A DNA stretch of 64,000 nt from Streptococcus pseudopneumoniae. GTDB lineage: Bacteria > Bacillota > Bacilli > Lactobacillales > Streptococcaceae. Positions 53,892 through 61,780 of the stretch are shown one piece after another. A model generated the notes under the pieces. That model searched no databases. It saw nothing but the letters and a program-made list of their open reading frames with translations, and was not told the origin of the DNA. Position numbers and translations under genes: made by a program. The stretch spans positions 1 through 64,000 of the forward strand of contig NZ_JUQX01000029.1 of assembly GCF_001074565.1 (NCBI RefSeq). The letters run 5' to 3'. Position 1 is the stretch's first letter; each line of letters starts with the position of its first letter.

Positions 53892-55034
53892 ATGAAATTT
53901 TTAGATTTATTTGCTGGTATCGGTGGATTTCGTTTAGGAATGGAGTCCGCTGGTCATGAATGTATAGGATTTTGTGAAATAGACAAATTCGCAAGAGCCA
54001 GTTATAAAGCGATACATAACACTGAAGGAGAAATAGAACTACATGACATCACAGCAGTATCAGACGAGTCTATTCGAGGATTCGGAAGTGTGGACGTTAT
54101 CTGTGGAGGATTTCCGTGCCAGGCTTTCTCAATTGCAGGAAACAGACGAGGTTTTGAGGATACACGAGGAACTTTGTTCTTTGAAATTGCTAGGTTCGCA
54201 TCTATTCTCAGACCTCGATATTTATTCCTTGAGAATGTCAAAGGACTTCTCAACCATGACGGAGGAGCTACATTTGAGACCATCCTCAGAGCCTTGGATG
54301 AATTGGGGTACAACATGGAATGGCAAATGCTTAACAGCAAAAATTTTGGAGTTCCCCAAAATCGAGAGCGTGTGTTCATTGTCGGACATCTTAGAGGAGA
54401 ACGTACCAGAAGAATTTTTCCTCTCGGCGGAGAAAGTCAGTCAACTAGTAGCCAATCAGTCGTGAAAATCGGTAATGTCAACCCGTCTGGAAATGGCATG
54501 AATGGAGAAGTATATCAAGCTAGTGGATTAGCTCCTACTCTTACAACGAACAAGGGAGAGGGGCAGAAAATAGCCATAAAAAGTAATACTATAAAACAAT
54601 TTGGGGTATTGCAACCCAATTTTAATCAATGTGGAGTTGTTTACGAAACAGACGGCATCGCACCAACTATCAGAGCCTATCAAGGGGGAGGACTTGAGCC
54701 TAAGATCAGAGTCAAAGAAGCAACCTCTCAAGGATACGCTGAAGCAAAAATTGGCGATAGCGTAAACTTGTCACACCCTAATTCAAAAACTCGTAGAGGT
54801 AGGGTTGGTAAGCAGATAGCAAATACTCTCTTAACTGGAGAAAGTCAAGGTGTGGTTGAGCCTGATTTTAGAATTAGAAAACTAACACCTCGTGAATGTT
54901 GGAGATTACAAGGGTTTCCAGACTGGGCTTTTGACAAAGCGCAAGAAGTAAATAGTAACAGTCAATTATACAAGCAAGCAGGCAATAGCGTGACTGTTAA
55001 TGTTATTGCCGCAATAGCAAAGGAATTTAGATAA
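53892..55034 (+). CDS. C5-cytosine DNA methyltransferase (orphan, phage)
   Basis: With the start at 53892 (MKFLDLFAGIGG) it has 380 residues; an upstream in-frame start at 53817 would include the terminator hairpin. Motif I DLFAGIGGFRLG, IV GGFPCQAFSIAG (catalytic Cys), VI ENVKGL, VIII QNRERVFIVG, IX RKLTPRECWRLQGFPD, X QAGNSVTVNV. The target-recognition region between VIII and IX has two SGLAPTLTTN-like repeats. No restriction partner is nearby, so it probably protects phage DNA. The ribosome site is weak. A second frame is open through motifs IV-VIII. Confidence 0.93.
   Translation: MKFLDLFAGIGGFRLGMESAGHECIGFCEIDKFARASYKAIHNTEGEIELHDITAVSDESIRGFGSVDVICGGFPCQAFSIAGNRRGFEDTRGTLFFEIARFASILRPRYLFLENVKGLLNHDGGATFETILRALDELGYNMEWQMLNSKNFGVPQNRERVFIVGHLRGERTRRIFPLGGESQSTSSQSVVKIGNVNPSGNGMNGEVYQASGLAPTLTTNKGEGQKIAIKSNTIKQFGVLQPNFNQCGVVYETDGIAPTIRAYQGGGLEPKIRVKEATSQGYAEAKIGDSVNLSHPNSKTRRGRVGKQIANTLLTGESQGVVEPDFRIRKLTPRECWRLQGFPDWAFDKAQEVNSNSQLYKQAGNSVTVNVIAAIAKEFR
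54043..54465 (+). CDS. Nested protein in the +1 frame of the methyltransferase
   Basis: A 140-residue frame entirely inside the methyltransferase gene, offset by +1, with AAGGAG 12 bases upstream of its ATG. Its C-terminal half (SLRMSKDFSTMTEE, LRPSSEPWMNWGTTWNGKCLT, then CSLSDILEENVPEEFFLS) matches, from memory, a common stand-alone phage protein family ending in C-x-LSDILE-x-x-VP-x-x-YYLS. The stretch lies over methyltransferase motif VIII, VFIVGHLRGE. So it is either a genuinely expressed overprinted gene or the family arose from this frame. Function unknown. Confidence 0.5.
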   Translation: MTSQQYQTSLFEDSEVWTLSVEDFRARLSQLQETDEVLRIHEELCSLKLLGSHLFSDLDIYSLRMSKDFSTMTEELHLRPSSEPWMNWGTTWNGKCLTAKILEFPKIESVCSLSDILEENVPEEFFLSAEKVSQLVANQS

Positions 55035-55048
55035 ACAGGAGAAAAAAC

Positions 55049-55129
55049 ATGATAACTAAAATCAACGTGCCGCGAATCACGTTAAAAGCGAGCTGGAATA
55101 TGCGTCAGACTTGGACGAATAGCGTATAA
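55049..55129 (+). CDS. Very short phage ORF, possibly frameshifted
   Basis: 26 residues (MITKINVPRITLKASWN...) with AGGAG eight bases before the ATG. The same DNA in another frame reads HVKSELEYASDLDE before a stop, which looks more protein-like, so a frameshift may have truncated a longer gene. Function unknown. Confidence 0.35.
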   Translation: MITKINVPRITLKASWNMRQTWTNSV

Positions 55130-55139
55130 AGAATTTGCT

Positions 55140-55183
55140 AGCTCTTGTGTCTTTGAGCCATGAGGTGCAAGAGCTGGATTTTT
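55140..55183 (+). terminator. Terminator downstream of the methyltransferase region
   Basis: AGCTCTTG (55140-55147) pairs with CAAGAGCT (55168-55175) followed by GGATTTTT. Confidence 0.6.
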
Positions 55184-55205
55184 AAAAATAAGTTGGAGTT
55201 AGAAG

Positions 55206-55547
55206 ATGATGGAAGATTTAAAGAAAAAAGTTAATGAAGTCTACGGCTGGTCGGTAGAAGACGGGAAGCCCAAGCCTCCCGAACAAGATTTACCACAAGC
55301 AGTGAAAGACCGGGCGGACTATTTCTGGGAAATGACAGAAGATGGCATGACGTTTATGGGAGCGATGGAATGTATCTTCGCCGATGAAAAACCTACAGAC
55401 TATGATTTGGGTGCTACTAAGGATTGGTTGCCAAAATCTAAGGAGTTTGATGATTGGGTTGGCTATTCACCAAGCATGTCTCAGTTAGTTATTGCAGTTT
55501 ATTTGATTTATGGAGGGGGCGAAGATGAATTATCAGGAATTGATTGA
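55206..55547 (+). CDS. Phage protein of unknown function
   Basis: 113 residues, acidic; blocks such as KDRADYFWEMTEDGMTFMGAMECIF. GTTGGAG ribosome site. It overlaps the following DUF1642 gene. Not recognised. Confidence 0.55.
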   Translation: MMEDLKKKVNEVYGWSVEDGKPKPPEQDLPQAVKDRADYFWEMTEDGMTFMGAMECIFADEKPTDYDLGATKDWLPKSKEFDDWVGYSPSMSQLVIAVYLIYGGGEDELSGID

Positions 55548-56277
55548 GAAAATTGGAAATTTAGATAGATTGTATGGAGAAAAGTTTTATGTTGCTTTGG
55601 ACGATGTTTTGGTATTAGTGAAACAACTAGACGAACCCGAAACAGGTCACGCAGACGAGGCGCCTCGCTATGTCAAAAACATACTAGCTCGATTGCGAGA
55701 ATTGCCATTGCATGACCGTGAAGTTTGGCTAAAGGCTATCATGAGTGAATTTGAACAGGATTTCAGCCATGCAAAATGGCGTGAAGGCTACGAGCAAGGT
55801 AAATTTGAGGGAGAATGGGCTGGTCAGCAACTGAAAGGTGCTGATAAGATTCGAGGTGAGTTGAATAAAGTCAAAGTAAAGCAGTTTGTGGCAGATTGGT
55901 ATGAAGAGAATAAGGATGATTTTGAAGGGAATTTGTATCGATGTACCCATAATATTCCATCGACTTTTGATGGCGCTAGACTTAATGAGTTTGAAAGGTG
56001 GTTTCTAAACGCTAGCACAAAACCTTTTCAAACCCTCATCAACATGCACCAGTTCGGCTACGAGGTCGAGAAAGAGAAGAGGTATTTGGTGAAAGTGAAA
56101 GGCGTTTGTGGAAATCACGAAACTTTGAACTGCGAAAAACATTCGAAAAAATGGCTTTTCTCAGTCCGGGAGGAAAACTCACTTTATAAAACAAAACACA
56201 CCCGCAAAGAACTTGAAGAAGCTGGCTTCGGCTGGGTGTTTGATTGCCCAGGCGTGGAAGTCGAGGAGGTGGGGTGA
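55525..56277 (+). CDS. DUF1642 family phage protein
   Basis: 250 residues from the ATG at 55525 (GGAGGGG upstream). The DUF1642 domain occupies the C-terminal two thirds: WYEENKDDFEGN, FERWFLN, YLVKVKGVCGNHETLN and the terminal TRKELEEAGFGWVFDCPGVEVEEV. Common accessory protein of streptococcal phages; role unknown. Overlaps its neighbours on both sides. Confidence 0.85.
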   Translation: MNYQELIEKIGNLDRLYGEKFYVALDDVLVLVKQLDEPETGHADEAPRYVKNILARLRELPLHDREVWLKAIMSEFEQDFSHAKWREGYEQGKFEGEWAGQQLKGADKIRGELNKVKVKQFVADWYEENKDDFEGNLYRCTHNIPSTFDGARLNEFERWFLNASTKPFQTLINMHQFGYEVEKEKRYLVKVKGVCGNHETLNCEKHSKKWLFSVREENSLYKTKHTRKELEEAGFGWVFDCPGVEVEEVG

Positions 56278-56477
56278 TGGCAAAAATCAGATTACAAAAT
56301 CCGTACATGGATGAAACAATTACAGTAAAAGAGAGTTGTGAGTATATATGTTATAAATTAAAAGATTTAAATTATGGAAACATAGGTTATATACAACTAC
56401 ATCAAATTGAACCAGAAGAAAGAGTTATCACTATCAGTCCAAAGAACTTTGCAAAAATTGAATTTTATAAAGATTGA
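56277..56477 (+). CDS. Small phage protein
   Basis: 66 residues starting at the ATG that overlaps the DUF1642 stop (TGATG), with GGAGGTGGGG upstream. Beta-rich (MAKIRLQNPYMDETITV). No domain recognised. Confidence 0.55.
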   Translation: MAKIRLQNPYMDETITVKESCEYICYKLKDLNYGNIGYIQLHQIEPEERVITISPKNFAKIEFYKD

Positions 56478-56489
56478 GGGGGAAGAAAA

Positions 56490-56834
56490 ATGACACCAAA
56501 ATTTAGAACATGGAATTCAGAAACAAAAGAAATTGAAGTATTTAAAACTTACGAAGAAATCAGTGAATTATTTTTAGCGTTAAGTACAGAGGATGGTTTT
56601 TATTCAGTCATGCAATCAACTTGTCTTTTTGATAAAAACGGAAAGGAGATCTTTGAAGGGGACGTAGTTCTGGTTCTTGATAGTCCTTATACTGTTTTTT
56701 ACGATAACGAAAGAGGAAGTTATCGATTGAAACCACACGACGACCGCTGGAATGTGGATTATATGTCTAATTTTTCGCATGGTGGAAATTTCGAAGTTGT
56801 CGGGAACATTTACGAAAACAAGGAGCAATTATGA
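56490..56834 (+). CDS. YopX-family phage protein
   Basis: 114 residues. The YopX signature is clear: MTPKFRTWNSETKEI at the start, then QSTCLFDKNGKEIFEGDVVLV and a C-terminal FEVVGNIYENKEQL. Function unknown; widespread in Gram-positive phages. Overlaps the next start by four bases. Confidence 0.88.
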   Translation: MTPKFRTWNSETKEIEVFKTYEEISELFLALSTEDGFYSVMQSTCLFDKNGKEIFEGDVVLVLDSPYTVFYDNERGSYRLKPHDDRWNVDYMSNFSHGGNFEVVGNIYENKEQL

Positions 56835-57151
56835 TAATTATAAGCACGAATCCTAAAAATCAACTTTTACAGAAAGTGGAAGAAGAGCTTGATTTTTTAG
56901 GAGTCAATTACGAAATTAAAAAATCATGGACGGATGAACTCATTAAACAATGTTTTATCAATAATTTTGAATTTTGTTCAGGGCATTATATGAGCCAAAT
57001 CAGAAACTTGAATTTTGAACAAGCGTTAGAGATGATACACAAAAACCCTAAAATGTTAAGAAAATTCATTGTTATAAACGGTAATAAGTCGATAGCTGAT
57101 TTTCCTAAAATAAGTCTTGTTAGAAAACAACTGAAAGGATTATTAAAATGA
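56831..57151 (+). CDS. Phage Spx/ArsC-like protein lacking the redox cysteines
   Basis: 106 residues that align by eye with the ArsC/Spx thioredoxin fold: IIISTNPKNQLLQKVEEELDFLGVNYE at the position of Spx's CxxC-containing start, FEQALEMIHKNPKMLRKFIVINGNKS matching the conserved NPxLLRRPI-x-x segment, and a basic C-terminal helix. The CxxC is replaced by Asn-Pro-Lys-Asn, so redox sensing is absent. Since Spx binds RNA polymerase alpha, interference with host transcription is a hypothesis. Overlaps genes on both sides. Confidence 0.6.
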   Translation: MIIISTNPKNQLLQKVEEELDFLGVNYEIKKSWTDELIKQCFINNFEFCSGHYMSQIRNLNFEQALEMIHKNPKMLRKFIVINGNKSIADFPKISLVRKQLKGLLK

Positions 57152-57414
57152 GTAAAGAAGCAAGAATGTTTTACAATCACATTAGAAAACAACTGGTCTA
57201 TGTTCCGAATACATCGATTGCAGAAAGACTAAAAAAACATATTTTAGCGCATCCTAATTTCAATAGTAGCAGAAGTTTTTTAGATGCTGTTGTTGCAAAC
57301 TACTGCATTAACAGAAAGAAAGATAAGTTACCTAGCCGTGAAGTGCTAGATTGGCTAGGTAAATTTCTAAATATAAACTACGAAAATCCAGAGCTTTTGG
57401 AGGAGAAGGAATGA
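57148..57414 (+). CDS. Small basic phage protein
   Basis: 88 residues, helical and basic (FYNHIRKQLVYVPNTSIAERLKKHILAH). Overlapping ATGA junctions with both neighbours. Not recognised. Confidence 0.55.
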   Translation: MSKEARMFYNHIRKQLVYVPNTSIAERLKKHILAHPNFNSSRSFLDAVVANYCINRKKDKLPSREVLDWLGKFLNINYENPELLEEKE

Positions 57415-57671
57415 GACCAAAAAAATATCCGTACACAGGGAGCAAAATAAAGAAAGTGACTACAACAGGAATAGGAGCTCGAGAGCTTGTAGTTTTCCCT
57501 AATGTAGCTTTTAGAAAAAGCTTGCTCAAGCACATTTTCTCAGTTGTCAAACAACATGACAACGCTACAATCATTTACTTCAGAATTCCCAAAGTATTCG
57601 GATACGAGGAGGAAAGAGCAAAAGTATATCTAAGCTATGAAAAGACGATGAGCATACTCAATAGCTACTAA
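57411..57671 (+). CDS. Small phage protein with MRPKKYPY start
   Basis: 86 residues. The first eight residues are identical to the 79-residue protein at 45659 and the DNA of this stretch differs by one base, while the rest is unrelated (GIGARELVVFPNVAFRKSLLK). A shared start module appears to have been joined to different genes. GGAGAAGGA ribosome site. Confidence 0.6.
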   Translation: MRPKKYPYTGSKIKKVTTTGIGARELVVFPNVAFRKSLLKHIFSVVKQHDNATIIYFRIPKVFGYEEERAKVYLSYEKTMSILNSY

Positions 57672-57747
57672 AACAAAAAAGCCAAGACACTCTCTACCTC
57701 AGCTAATAGTTATCGCACAGACTATTATATCACAAAGGAGATAGAGA

Positions 57748-58158
57748 GTGAAGGCTAAAGAGCTCTTGAAAGAGTTGCAGGATCTGGACATGGACATCCA
57801 AAGCCGTATAGATGAAATCAATGAGCTTGAGGCAGGTTTGCTCTCAAGCCCTAAGTGGTCAGATGTCAAAGTCCAAGGCGGACAAGCTAGAAAAGTTGAT
57901 GACGTCTATACTCAGCTTGTCGTGATGAAAGAGGCCATAGAGCAGGATACTAAGGAAGTTATTAACAGGAAACTTGAATTAGGTAGAATGATCAACAGGC
58001 TTGATAATCCAAAGTATAGGTCTATTCTCAGAATGAGTTATATTTCAAAAATGTATGTTGATGACATTTGTGACCGTTTAAGTATTAGTCGGACAACGTT
58101 CTATACCTGGCGAACGGCCGCAATAACTGCCTTAGATGATGTATTGGAAAGTATTTGA
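57748..58158 (+). CDS. DUF1492 / ArpU-RinA-like late gene regulator
   Basis: 136 residues from a GTG start with AAGGAG 10 bases upstream. N-terminal coiled coil and a C-terminal sigma-region-4-like HTH (YVDDICDRLSISRTTFYTWRTAAITALDDVL). By position (just before terS) and fold it is the probable activator of packaging and structural genes. Confidence 0.8.
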   Translation: MKAKELLKELQDLDMDIQSRIDEINELEAGLLSSPKWSDVKVQGGQARKVDDVYTQLVVMKEAIEQDTKEVINRKLELGRMINRLDNPKYRSILRMSYISKMYVDDICDRLSISRTTFYTWRTAAITALDDVLESI

Positions 58159-58278
58159 CAAAATAGAACCGTACAAAATCGGACAGGATAGAATGAGACT
58201 TGTTAGCACAGTTCTGAAAATCTGTTAGAATGGTAGTATCAAGAATTAAGGGTAAGGCAGTAAGTCTTCCCTTGATAT

Positions 58279-58369
58279 GGAGAGTTGGCAGAGTCAGGTT
58301 GAATGCGCCCGTTTGCTAGACGGGTGGTCGCTTATTTGTGGTCCGTGGGTTCAAATCCCACACTCTCCT
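58279..58369 (+). tRNA. Phage-encoded tRNA-Ser(GCU)
   Basis: Acceptor GGAGAGT (58279-58285) pairs with ACTCTCC (58362-58368). Anticodon arm CCCGT-TTGCTAG-ACGGG gives anticodon GCT (reads AGC/AGU). A long variable region (GGTCGCTTATTTGTGGTCC) fits a class II tRNA, and the T arm is GTGGG-TTCAAAT-CCCAC. CCA is not encoded. A TTAGAAT-like -10 lies upstream. It sits between the late regulator and terS. Confidence 0.88.
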
Positions 58370-58457
58370 TTGAGTATTTTGTGTCCCAGAATGGGGTAGG
58401 CAGTAGGCTTAGCATTCATATATCACTCATTAACTTACAAATGGTTGCGGAGCGACT

Positions 58458-58534
58458 AGACCTCGCATGATTGCGTAGCTAATTATATTCCGGATAAGTT
58501 ATAAGCTAGAGGGTTTGATTCCCTCAGAGGTTTT
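58458..58534 (+). tRNA. Degenerate tRNA-like sequence
   Basis: 77 bases about 90 bp after tRNA-Ser. An acceptor-like AGACCTC/GAGGTTT with one wobble, a minimal D-like stem GCA/TGC with a very small loop, an extended anticodon-like arm TAGCT-AA-TTAT-ATTCCGG-ATAA-TT-AGCTA (loop would read TCC), and a T-like arm GAGGG-TTTGATT-CCCTC in which the invariant C56 is T. One base separates T stem and acceptor. Probably a decayed tRNA. Confidence 0.4.
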
Positions 58535-58615
58535 AAATGACTACAAAAAAATAAAAAAAGGGAAACTTTCAAATTGATTACTAATTAACACGCAAGTCTG
58601 TAGTCTACTTGCATT

Positions 58616-58640
58616 AAGTCACTCTTTGAGTGGCTTTTTT
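58616..58640 (+). terminator. Terminator upstream of terS
   Basis: AGTCACTC-TTT-GAGTGGCT followed by TTTTT; ends the tRNA region transcript before the packaging genes. A GCAAGT/ACTTGC hairpin precedes it. Confidence 0.8.
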
Positions 58641-58669
58641 ATTTTGTCGGAAAGGAGGTAGTCCGGTGA

Positions 58670-59152
58670 GTGGATAAATTAACCCCAAAACAAGAGCTAT
58701 TTGTCCAAGGGATAATCTCCGGACTATCTCAAAGACAAGCATATAGACAAGCTTTTTCAACTTCTAAAAAGTGGAAAGATAGCACGGTCGATGTTAAAGC
58801 AAGCGAGCTTCTTCAAAATGGTAAGGTTTTGGTAAGGTATCGTGAGTTGCTCAAACAGTTCTCTAATATGTCCTTGTGGTCTAGAGAGCAGGCTTTCAAT
58901 GAGTATGAATGGCTAAAAAATAAAGCTAGGGCAAGCATTGAGAATGACGGTATTAGACAAGCTAATTCAAACGCCTTTCTTTCTGCTTTGGAAGGTATGA
59001 ACAATATGACTTTCCATGACTTGGAGTTGATTGATGAAAAACTGAAACTAGAAATCGAAAAACTCAAAACTCAAATCGGTGAGGATAACGAACAAAACGA
59101 CAAACTTGTTGAGTTTGCCAAGGCATTGAGAGGTGCGTTTAATGACAAGTAA
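58670..59152 (+). CDS. terS: Terminase small subunit
   Basis: 160 residues, GTG start with AAAGGAGG 11 bases upstream. Begins with the terminase_2 HTH (LTPKQELFVQGIISGLSQRQAYRQAF), the DNA-recognition part, then a KASELLQNGKVLVRYRELL helix and a C-terminal coiled region. Binds phage pac/cos DNA and recruits TerL, whose gene overlaps it by 11 bases. Confidence 0.9.
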   Translation: MDKLTPKQELFVQGIISGLSQRQAYRQAFSTSKKWKDSTVDVKASELLQNGKVLVRYRELLKQFSNMSLWSREQAFNEYEWLKNKARASIENDGIRQANSNAFLSALEGMNNMTFHDLELIDEKLKLEIEKLKTQIGEDNEQNDKLVEFAKALRGAFNDK

Positions 59153-60356
59153 GTTCACCCCAAAACAAGAACGAGTCCTTAGACGAGTGTTGAACGATGA
59201 TTTCTTTATTTGTGGTTTGCATGGTGCAAAACGTTCAGGTAAGACTGTTTTGAACAATATGGTCTTCCTGAATGAAATTGATAGAGTTAGAACAATAGCT
59301 GATAAGTTGAACATTGACGAGCCAATGTATATATTGGCTGGGACATCTTCGACATCAATTCAAAACAATATCATCCAAGAACTCTATAATATGTTTGGTA
59401 TCGAGCCAAAATACGATAAACACGGAGCTTTCACTCTCTGCGGAGTCAAAATCATTCAAGTATATACTGGTTCGATTTCAGGACTAAAACGTGCCCGTGG
59501 TTTCACTGCTTTTGGAGCCTACATAAACGAGGCATCATTGGCAAATGAACAAGTGTTCAAAGAAATCATCTCACGTTGTTCGGGAGAGGGTGCACGGATT
59601 GTTTGGGATAGTAACCCAGACATCCCAACACACTGGCTCAGACGAGATTATATAAATACTGGGGATGATATGATTATAGACTTTCATTTCAAGCTAGATG
59701 ATAATACATTCATGTCTGATAGATACCGTGAGAATATAAAATCAGCCACACCGGCAGGCATCTTCTATGACCGAGACATCCTTGGTCTTTGGGTGACTGG
59801 CGAGGGCGTCGTCTATCGTGATTTTAGCGAGAAAATGTTTGTGGACAATGTGTCAGAAGATATCACGAAGATATATGCTGGCGTAGACTGGGGTTACGAA
59901 CACTTTGGTTCTATCGTTGTTATCGGAGAAACCTCAGACGGTTTGGTTTATCTGTTAGAAGAACACGCTTACCAGTACAAAGAGATAGACTTTTGGGTAG
60001 GACTCGCTAAGGATATCAAAGAACGATATGGCAATATCACTTTCTGGGCAGATAGTGCACGACCTGAGCATGTGGCTAGGTTTCAGAGAGAACAATTAAA
60101 AACCTTTAACGCTAACAAGTCAGTCTTGTCTGGAATTGAAGAAGTCGCCAAGCTAATGAAAGCTGGGCGTTTTTTTGTTGTTTCAGATAAGGTCAGCAAG
60201 TTCAAAGATGAGGTCTATCAGTACATATGGAATGAAAAGACGGGCGAGCCAGTGAAAGAAAATGACGATGTGCTGGATGCGGTGCGTTATGCGATTTATT
60301 CGCAACATTCGCAACCAAAAGCTACCGTACGCAGACGTTCGCAATACGGTTTATAG
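59142..60356 (+). CDS. terL: Terminase large subunit
   Basis: 404 residues from the ATG at 59142 (GAGAGGTG eight bases upstream). The ATPase has Walker A GLHGAKRSGKT; the Walker B region is FGAYINEAS. The C-terminal RNase H-like nuclease has Asp in GVDWGYEH, WADSARPEHVA and the final NDDVLDAVRYAIYS. Pumps and cuts DNA into the prohead. Confidence 0.95.
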   Translation: MTSKFTPKQERVLRRVLNDDFFICGLHGAKRSGKTVLNNMVFLNEIDRVRTIADKLNIDEPMYILAGTSSTSIQNNIIQELYNMFGIEPKYDKHGAFTLCGVKIIQVYTGSISGLKRARGFTAFGAYINEASLANEQVFKEIISRCSGEGARIVWDSNPDIPTHWLRRDYINTGDDMIIDFHFKLDDNTFMSDRYRENIKSATPAGIFYDRDILGLWVTGEGVVYRDFSEKMFVDNVSEDITKIYAGVDWGYEHFGSIVVIGETSDGLVYLLEEHAYQYKEIDFWVGLAKDIKERYGNITFWADSARPEHVARFQREQLKTFNANKSVLSGIEEVAKLMKAGRFFVVSDKVSKFKDEVYQYIWNEKTGEPVKENDDVLDAVRYAIYSQHSQPKATVRRRSQYGL

Positions 60357-60367
60357 AAAGGATTTAA

Positions 60368-61780
60368 ATGTATCAGATTTTAACCTATCCACGAGACGGA
60401 TACGATGAAACAGCTTTGAGTAAAGAATTGATTTACAAGCTGATTCGTAAGCACACGCAAGAGCGCAGTCACTTGAGTGATTTGAAGAAATACTACATGG
60501 GCGAACATGCTATTTTGAATCACACAAGACGAAATAAGAACGCTCCGAACTTCAAAACAGTAGCCAACCACGCTAAGGACATCGCAGATACGTCTACTGG
60601 ATATTTCATGGGCAATCCTATCAAGTATAACAATACGGCTGAGAGCGACCTTGAGCCTTTGCTTAAGGCTTTCGATGGTGCTGAAATCGACCAAGTAGAT
60701 GCGCAGAACGCTTTGAACATGGCTATCTATGGGCGTGCTTACGAGTACATCTATGCTAAAGAGGGACTGACTGAACTTGATTCGACTAGCGTAGACCCTG
60801 AGAATGTATTTCTTGTATACGATGATAGCATCGAGCGCAAGGCCTTGTTTGCGGTCTACTACTACGAAATTAAGGATGATACAAAGGATGCGACTAAGTA
60901 TCAAGCGGAAGTCTTTACTCAAAATCTGCACTATCACATTGTACTGCGTGATTCGAGTATGGGAACAACCCAGAATGAGCAAGTAGAGCCTCACAACCTT
61001 GGTCAAATCCCAATCATCGAATACCGCAACAATCACTTTGCGATTGGCGACTACGAGCAACAAATCAGCTTGATTGATGCTTATAATTCATTGATGGGCA
61101 ACCGTGTAAATGACAAGGAGCAAGCAGTAGAGTCTATTCTTGTTTTGTACGGAGCGCAATTGGCTGACAACCAAGAAGAAGCACGAGAAGCAATGAGTAT
61201 TCTTGCTGAAGAAGGGCTTTTAGAGCTTCCAATGGATGCCAAAGCTGATTTCTTAAAGAACGCTCTGGACGAGAACGCGACTGAAATTTTGCGTAAGGCC
61301 TTGAAAGAGGACATCTACACATTCAGCCATGTGCCGAATTTGACAGATGAGAACTTCGCAGGGAATAGCTCGGGCGTAGCCATGGAATTCAAGCTACTAG
61401 GACTTGAAATGATAACTAAGACGAAAGAAGCTAATTATAAGCGAGGATTGCGTCAGCGTATTGCTATCTTTGCGCATTATTTGGGCATGCAGCAGATTGC
61501 TCTTGAAGCACATTCAATCGTACCTCAATTCAGTCGTGGATTGCCTAAGAACTTGCTCGAATTGTCACAGATTATCAATAATCTTGAAGGTAAAGTCTCA
61601 CTTCGCCAGCTTATTTCTCTCTTGCCATTCGTTGAAGATCCTGACGCTGAACTTGAAGAACTCGAGGAAGAGAAAGAAAAGAACAAGGAACGTGTGCCAT
61701 TTTTCAACCAAGCTAACACGAAGCCAGACGATGAGGTAGCAGATGAAGAACAAGGATTACTGGACCAAGAGGAAGGCTAA
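60368..61780 (+). CDS. Phage portal protein (SPP1 gp6-like)
   Basis: 470 residues forming the dodecameric DNA portal. SPP1-type signatures: N-terminal KYYMGEHAILNHTRRNKNAPNFKTV, NHAKDIADTSTGYFMGNPI, IIEYRNNHFAIGDYEQQISLIDAYN and GNSSGVAMEFKL. The C-terminus is highly acidic (ELEELEEEKEKNKE, DDEVADEEQ). Its 3' end overlaps the MuF gene by 38 bp. Confidence 0.93.
   Translation: MYQILTYPRDGYDETALSKELIYKLIRKHTQERSHLSDLKKYYMGEHAILNHTRRNKNAPNFKTVANHAKDIADTSTGYFMGNPIKYNNTAESDLEPLLKAFDGAEIDQVDAQNALNMAIYGRAYEYIYAKEGLTELDSTSVDPENVFLVYDDSIERKALFAVYYYEIKDDTKDATKYQAEVFTQNLHYHIVLRDSSMGTTQNEQVEPHNLGQIPIIEYRNNHFAIGDYEQQISLIDAYNSLMGNRVNDKEQAVESILVLYGAQLADNQEEAREAMSILAEEGLLELPMDAKADFLKNALDENATEILRKALKEDIYTFSHVPNLTDENFAGNSSGVAMEFKLLGLEMITKTKEANYKRGLRQRIAIFAHYLGMQQIALEAHSIVPQFSRGLPKNLLELSQIINNLEGKVSLRQLISLLPFVEDPDAELEELEEEKEKNKERVPFFNQANTKPDDEVADEEQGLLDQEEG

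Noticed and set aside
54002-54379. Leftward frame inside the methyltransferase gene
   Set aside because: Unlike the +1 frame at 54043 it shows no similarity to anything I know and no ribosome site.
60380-61063. 227-codon leftward frame opposite the portal gene
   Set aside because: No ribosome site, opposite to a clearly conserved portal sequence; a chance antisense frame.
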